Part shown: positions 59,628 to 64,000 of the stretch, piece by piece
Layout of the letters: the number at the start of each line of letters is the position of its first letter
How positions within the stretch are numbered: the first letter of the stretch is position 1
Assembly: GCF_028389875.1 (NCBI RefSeq)
Contig: NC_084672.1
Span: 11,771,958 to 11,835,957, forward strand
From: Rhea pennata
Taxonomy: Eukaryota > Chordata > Aves > Rheiformes > Rheidae
Reading direction: 5' to 3'
Length of the DNA: 64,000 nucleotides
Made by a program: the position numbers and the translations under genes
Notes under the pieces: generated by a model
What the model was told of the DNA's origin: nothing
The model's database searches: none
The model's input: only the letters and a program-made list of their open reading frames with translations

Positions 59628-61851
59628 TCTACAAATATTTTCTTAATATATAACTCAAAAGACTATAAAGACATATACAGTGAATTTAACATTCTGAAGT
59701 CTTTATTTTTAAATTTGATGCACCAGGAAAAGAAACTGCATGGACCTACTCTTTGGGGGAATATTTTTATTATAAGATATTTTATTACTATAAAATATTA
59801 ACATTTTTTATTTAGATTTAGACTCAACCTATTAAATCCACATTATTAGGGAAGTTATTTTTTATTTGCAACATAGGCCTTCTAATGGGAATCTGGAGCA
59901 AATCCAGTATGCTTAAGTAAAACGTCAAGATTAACATCCATGTAACGGTGCATTTTTGCACAGTCATAAAATTACTCCTCGTATTCAGAAAGTACTAAGT
60001 CTTAAAATGCATATACTACCTTTGCAAGACATGAAAAAAAAAATATACTTAGAAAATATTTCACAGCTCATTCCACAGCACGAGACACTTCAGGTCACAT
60101 AAAAGTCACTTGTTCCTTTCAGAAGAAACATCCAAACACTGATGTGAGTGTAATGGCAGAATGGTTATTTTAAAATAGCTTTATCTCAACTGAGATAACA
60201 ATAAGCACCTTCAAAGTTAAATGCCCAAGAAACAGAAGTAGTAATTAAATAGGCTTGACAAAAATGGAGAATTTAAGACTATCTGAACAGCAAATGACAT
60301 ACTGTTCCTGAATAGTTTCTGAATCCTTCAGAAAAGCAGAGTATCCTATATAGAGGTTTTCTTTTCATAGTGCATTTTGCTTTTTATTTTTCAACTTTGA
60401 CAATCAACAGAAACTGGAATTTTATTAGGAAAGAGAAACGACAGAAGAGGGTTAACTAGTATCGCCACTGTCAATTAGGGCAAGTAAATTGATTTCAATA
60501 TATATTATATGCTTACATTTGCACCTCTCCAGACTATTGAAAAAAAACGTTAGCCCTTCTAAAACATCTACAGATGGCCTTCTATGATCTCACACATCAA
60601 ATATGTTTCATGAAGTAATTTTAAAACATACACCAAGACTTCTATCAAAAGCAACTAACTGGGAATTAGCCCACCGACTTTTCAAAGGAGATGAAAAGAA
60701 CTCTTTTTTCATAAAATTTACTACCTTCATTTATGATGAAATGAATAAAAAAAAGGACAGAAAGGGAGCATCTGGTAATCGCAGCAAGAAAAACATTAAC
60801 AACAGTTTTTCAGTCAGCTTTTCCCACTTCACTTTGTCAAAATGAGAGATTAAAACAAACAAACAACCCACCATGTCGCCAAAATAGATAGGGAAGTTTT
60901 CAAGTCACCTGCCATACCGTCACTACTTGTTTTTGCCAGAATCCCAGGTTTGAAATCCATTTTTAATGATGTCCAGCCACCAATTTAAATCATCCCCAAA
61001 ACGTCCTTCCATTTTTAACACAGTCTACTTTTCTCTCCTTGTCTACAGTGATACAGTTGTATAGTCTACATCCTCTTCATCTCCCTTAACGTTGGTTATT
61101 TATCTGCAGTCAACAATCATTTCAGTCTTACTGTTGACTGCAAGTCTTGACACTCTCAAATAAGGAAGGCAGAGTTGAGTCAGCAAACCTACTCACCAAC
61201 GCGCACAAGAAACGATGCCAAGCCTTTTTGGTGAGCGTGGAGGATGGTCATTCTCCCTGGTCCTTTCCCCAGCATGCACTAAGACATGCTGCACTTTGTG
61301 GCTCACCACATTTACTGCATATGAAAGAATTAGTTTAAGTTCAGACTCTACACATCTGGGAAGTACTGGGCATACCTCAAATAAAACACAAAGGGCATAT
61401 GAGCAGACAACTCTACAAACTCCATTTTTGTTTTTAGAAGGAATGAGGCTTGGGGCAAGCTGCCAGTGGCAGAACAATTCATGGTTCCTGGATCTGCTGG
61501 CTCCATTTCCCAAGCAACTTCCAATCCCTCCCCCATCACATAAGGGGTACAAATTACAGATATGAGAAAAGGAGTTAGTGGTGGCCACCTCAGGAAATAC
61601 AGCAGCAGGAGCAGGCTCCTGTCACCAGCCAAATAATTAATCTGACCCTCAATTTCCTCCCAGATTTAAAAAAGTTCAATTCTGGAATCAATTATTCATA
61701 GCCAGCATACAACCTGTAAGTTCACTTCACATAGTGTAAATAATATATTTGAGCTTTATAGGTCTGCAGATTTAAACAAGCTCCTACCTTTCTCATTCAT
61801 GAGGTACATGAGCATCCGATTAATACATTATGCTGAAACATATTAGAACTA

Positions 61852-61852
<1 letters not shown>

Positions 61853-61891
<39 letters not shown>
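61853..61891. repeat. Poly(A) homopolymer, 39 bp
   Basis: The longest homopolymer in the window, followed by CAAAC and more A. I see no retrotransposed body directly upstream of it. Confidence 0.92.
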
Positions 61892-61892
<1 letters not shown>

Positions 61893-62337
61893 AAACAAAA
61901 AAAAAACAAACTGGAAGGGTGTATGCTGTTGATCTTGCTCTACCACTTCTTAACCTGCTCCATTTAGAGATCTGATTTATTTTTCATGTCATATGAAGAA
62001 AGGGACTTCTCTGTCATTACAGTGAGGATTTTGGTGCCTGCTGACCTAAGTAGGCTATTATTAACTCACTAGAGTAATGGAAACTTACTATCACTACAGG
62101 ATGCTTGACATAGCTAGCCCAGGACAATCCTTTGAATAGCCAAAAAAATAGAAAGGCTTATGCTCACCTTTAAGTTATCACAAATCGGTAATATTTAGGT
62201 AAATGGCATGGATGAGAGGAGAAGAACAAGAGAACACACTAGTGTGACTGTAAAATAGGTGACAGCATCTGACCACAGTTAAGGTTAAGGACAACAACAT
62301 TTCAAACAACTTGTCTTTAGACAAGTATCAAGGAGAA

Positions 62338-62339
<2 letters not shown>

Positions 62340-62368
<29 letters not shown>
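62340..62368. repeat. Poly(T) homopolymer, 29 bp
   Basis: An uninterrupted T run on the plus strand, about 450 bp from the 39-bp A run, in opposite orientation. Confidence 0.9.
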
Positions 62369-62371
<3 letters not shown>

Positions 62372-64000
62372 GATCCAAACTAGTAAACTAGGAAAGAGCC
62401 CTGCTAGCAAACATGTAAAGAATCACCTGAAACAACAGATTGGGAATTTTGTTCACAAGAAACCCACCAGGGAGGTAGGATGGGGTACACTGCCTTAACT
62501 CCTAGTCTCTACAGTCCATAGATGTTTGCATGCACACAAACATCCCGTTATTTGCTACCTGCACCAGAGGAAATAACTATACTAGTCAACCCACTAGAAT
62601 GACCAGAGTTCTTAAGAGATTTTGCAAGCAGCATGTCTCTCACTCTTCACACGCACCTCTGTGTGCAAGTTCAAGATCATTTGACTGTCATGTTCACTAG
62701 GTCTTCCTGTACTCTCAAAGGGACATCAGGGGTGGGAGCACCATTAATCTTAATACTCTTGTAATTGTAAAGGTGAGTTAGAAATTAGGATAGGATGGAG
62801 AAAGTAGAAGGTGGGGGAGAAGGGAGAGGAAATCAAAACAAGAGTTTGGCATATTAGATGTTCAGTAGGCAGCATTACAAGAACTATGTATTTTTAAATT
62901 CAGCTGATTAACAAGTAATTACCGGGTTCAGTTACACTTCTATTACCTGTCAAGACAGACAGCTAGCTCTCACATTAAAGCTAGCTAACTCTACAGTGCT
63001 CAAGAGCTTACATCGACTAAAACTCATCTCCAAATATATGTAGTATGATAGCAGGCTAGAGACATTCATGGACCTAAACTCATACTAGAATATAAAGTGC
63101 TTTCCCCTCTAAAATTATTTAAGTAGTCTCTGTATATTCTAGAAAAGTGTAAAGGAATTTAACTGATTTTATTTATGCAAATGTGAAAGCAGCTACTTAC
63201 TGTCCGAAATAATATACAAAGCTTATTTAGGTACTTTTAAAATCTTCCACCCTCTGTTTTTGAGGGAATCAAACAGTTGTTTGACCTACTGTGCCTTATT
63301 TTATTGATTTTTCATGAGATCGCTCTTACATAAAATTGAGCTCTCCATCACTGTATGATACAGACTGCTGAAATCTTCCTCTATACTGACTTTGCCATTA
63401 GCATTCGGGTATTTGAATATTAGTAGCTTTTGAAGCTCTCAACTAGAGTCCAACACCCTTCTCAGATTTTTCTTTTAAAGGTTAAAGCTGGAGTTGTAAA
63501 ACCTACAAAAGACAGCGTTTTGCATGAGAGCTTAAAAGTCATTCATTCCATCTCTAAGCCAATGTTTAGGCTGCTAAAAGTGTACCATTTTACCGCACTG
63601 TTTTACCAATCATGCCATCCTTCATGAGCACACAGAATTGCTAATTAAAATACAAGCAATTGAAGGTTACCAAAAGAGCTGAGCTACTTGCAAAACTATG
63701 TTAAATACAAGCCCAAATAATAACATTCAAAAATTAAATATATTATTTTTATAACATATTCTGAAAGTGAAATAACTTTTTTTGACTAATCTCAATGACA
63801 TTGAGCGATTACAACACCATTCATGTAATGCGCTTGTCTTCTTTAATATTTTTCCAGTGAAACATGACAACACAACACTGTCATGTTACAGTTGTGTAAG
63901 CCAACAAGCAGGATTGCAACCCTGGACTTCAGGAGAGCAGACTTCAGGCTCTTCAGAGACCTACTTGGAGGAATCTCATAGGTTAAGGCCCTAGAAGGAA

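Larger units (their letters stand above)
52533..64000 (-). other. TRPM7: TRPM7 intron 1 (open on the right), no exon recognised
   Basis: This 11.5 kb lies upstream of exon 2. It is AT-rich with no CpG island, so the TRPM7 promoter and first exon should lie beyond 64000. It holds one CR1 fragment and several microsatellites. The open frames in it are short, lack family motifs and have no consistent splice signals. Confidence 0.7.

Noticed and set aside
59493-59801. 102-codon plus-strand frame
   Set aside because: It is created by the AC/AT microsatellite; there is no homology.
60868-60878. Possible TRPM7 start exon: ATG followed by GTGGGT on the minus strand with a GCGAC context
   Set aside because: It is not in a CpG island, the donor is weak, and nothing else supports it; the true first exon is probably right of the window.
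61193-61632. Overlapping frames of 94-131 codons on both strands in TRPM7 intron 1
   Set aside because: The frames overlap on both strands with no motif and no splice logic; most likely chance.

Overview
The window is vertebrate nuclear DNA, most likely from a bird. It carries spliced genes with GT-AG introns, a CpG-island promoter, long homopolymer and dinucleotide tracts, and two CR1 retrotransposon fragments. Bacterial features (operons, ribosome binding sites, CRISPR arrays) are absent. Gene order and orientation are USP8 (+), USP50 (-), TRPM7 (-), the order I know from human 15q21. Together with CR1 repeats and compact introns this points to a bird; another CR1-rich sauropsid is possible. 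Most open reading frames here are chance frames in AT-rich introns. The real coding sequence was found by matching translated pieces to known families and checking splice phase at every junction.

Left part (1-9,200). Positions 1-160 are the last coding bases of USP8, followed by its 3' UTR. About 0.9 kb further on lies the 3' end of USP50, on the opposite strand and tail-to-tail with its paralogue. Seven coding exons of USP50 (8972 down to 1726) join in frame into 361 codons plus a stop, with all visible catalytic motifs present. The proposed first coding exon is only 14 nt and sits in the CpG island at about 8785-9110. One USP50 intron uses a GC donor.

Middle (9,200-15,440). This is intergenic, AT-rich DNA with one further GC-rich patch at 10.9-11.2 kb. 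I recognise no gene in it.

Right part (15,440-64,000). This is TRPM7, the fused cation channel and alpha-kinase, transcribed leftwards. I place 39 coding exons (here called exons 2-40, assuming one upstream exon supplies the ATG). Every junction is phase-compatible and the total is 5,679 nt, giving 1,893 residues with the initiator Met. The order is: N-terminal TRPM homology region (52.5-35.0 kb), six transmembrane segments and pore (34.1-31.3 kb), TRP helix and coiled coil (30.6-28.4 kb), Ser-rich linker on many tiny exons (29-20.4 kb), alpha-kinase (19.7-17.6 kb) and a final exon with stop at 16830. Exon 1 and the promoter lie beyond the right edge; 52.5-64 kb is first-intron sequence without a recognisable exon.

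Most interesting point: the large TRPM7 exon 26 stays open for about 160 codons past its normal donor and ends at a second good donor. That donor's phase fits exon 28 but not exon 27, which suggests an undescribed alternative exon form. Also notable are two GC-AG introns, a 26-nt microexon, and several perfect palindromes of 20-26 bp.
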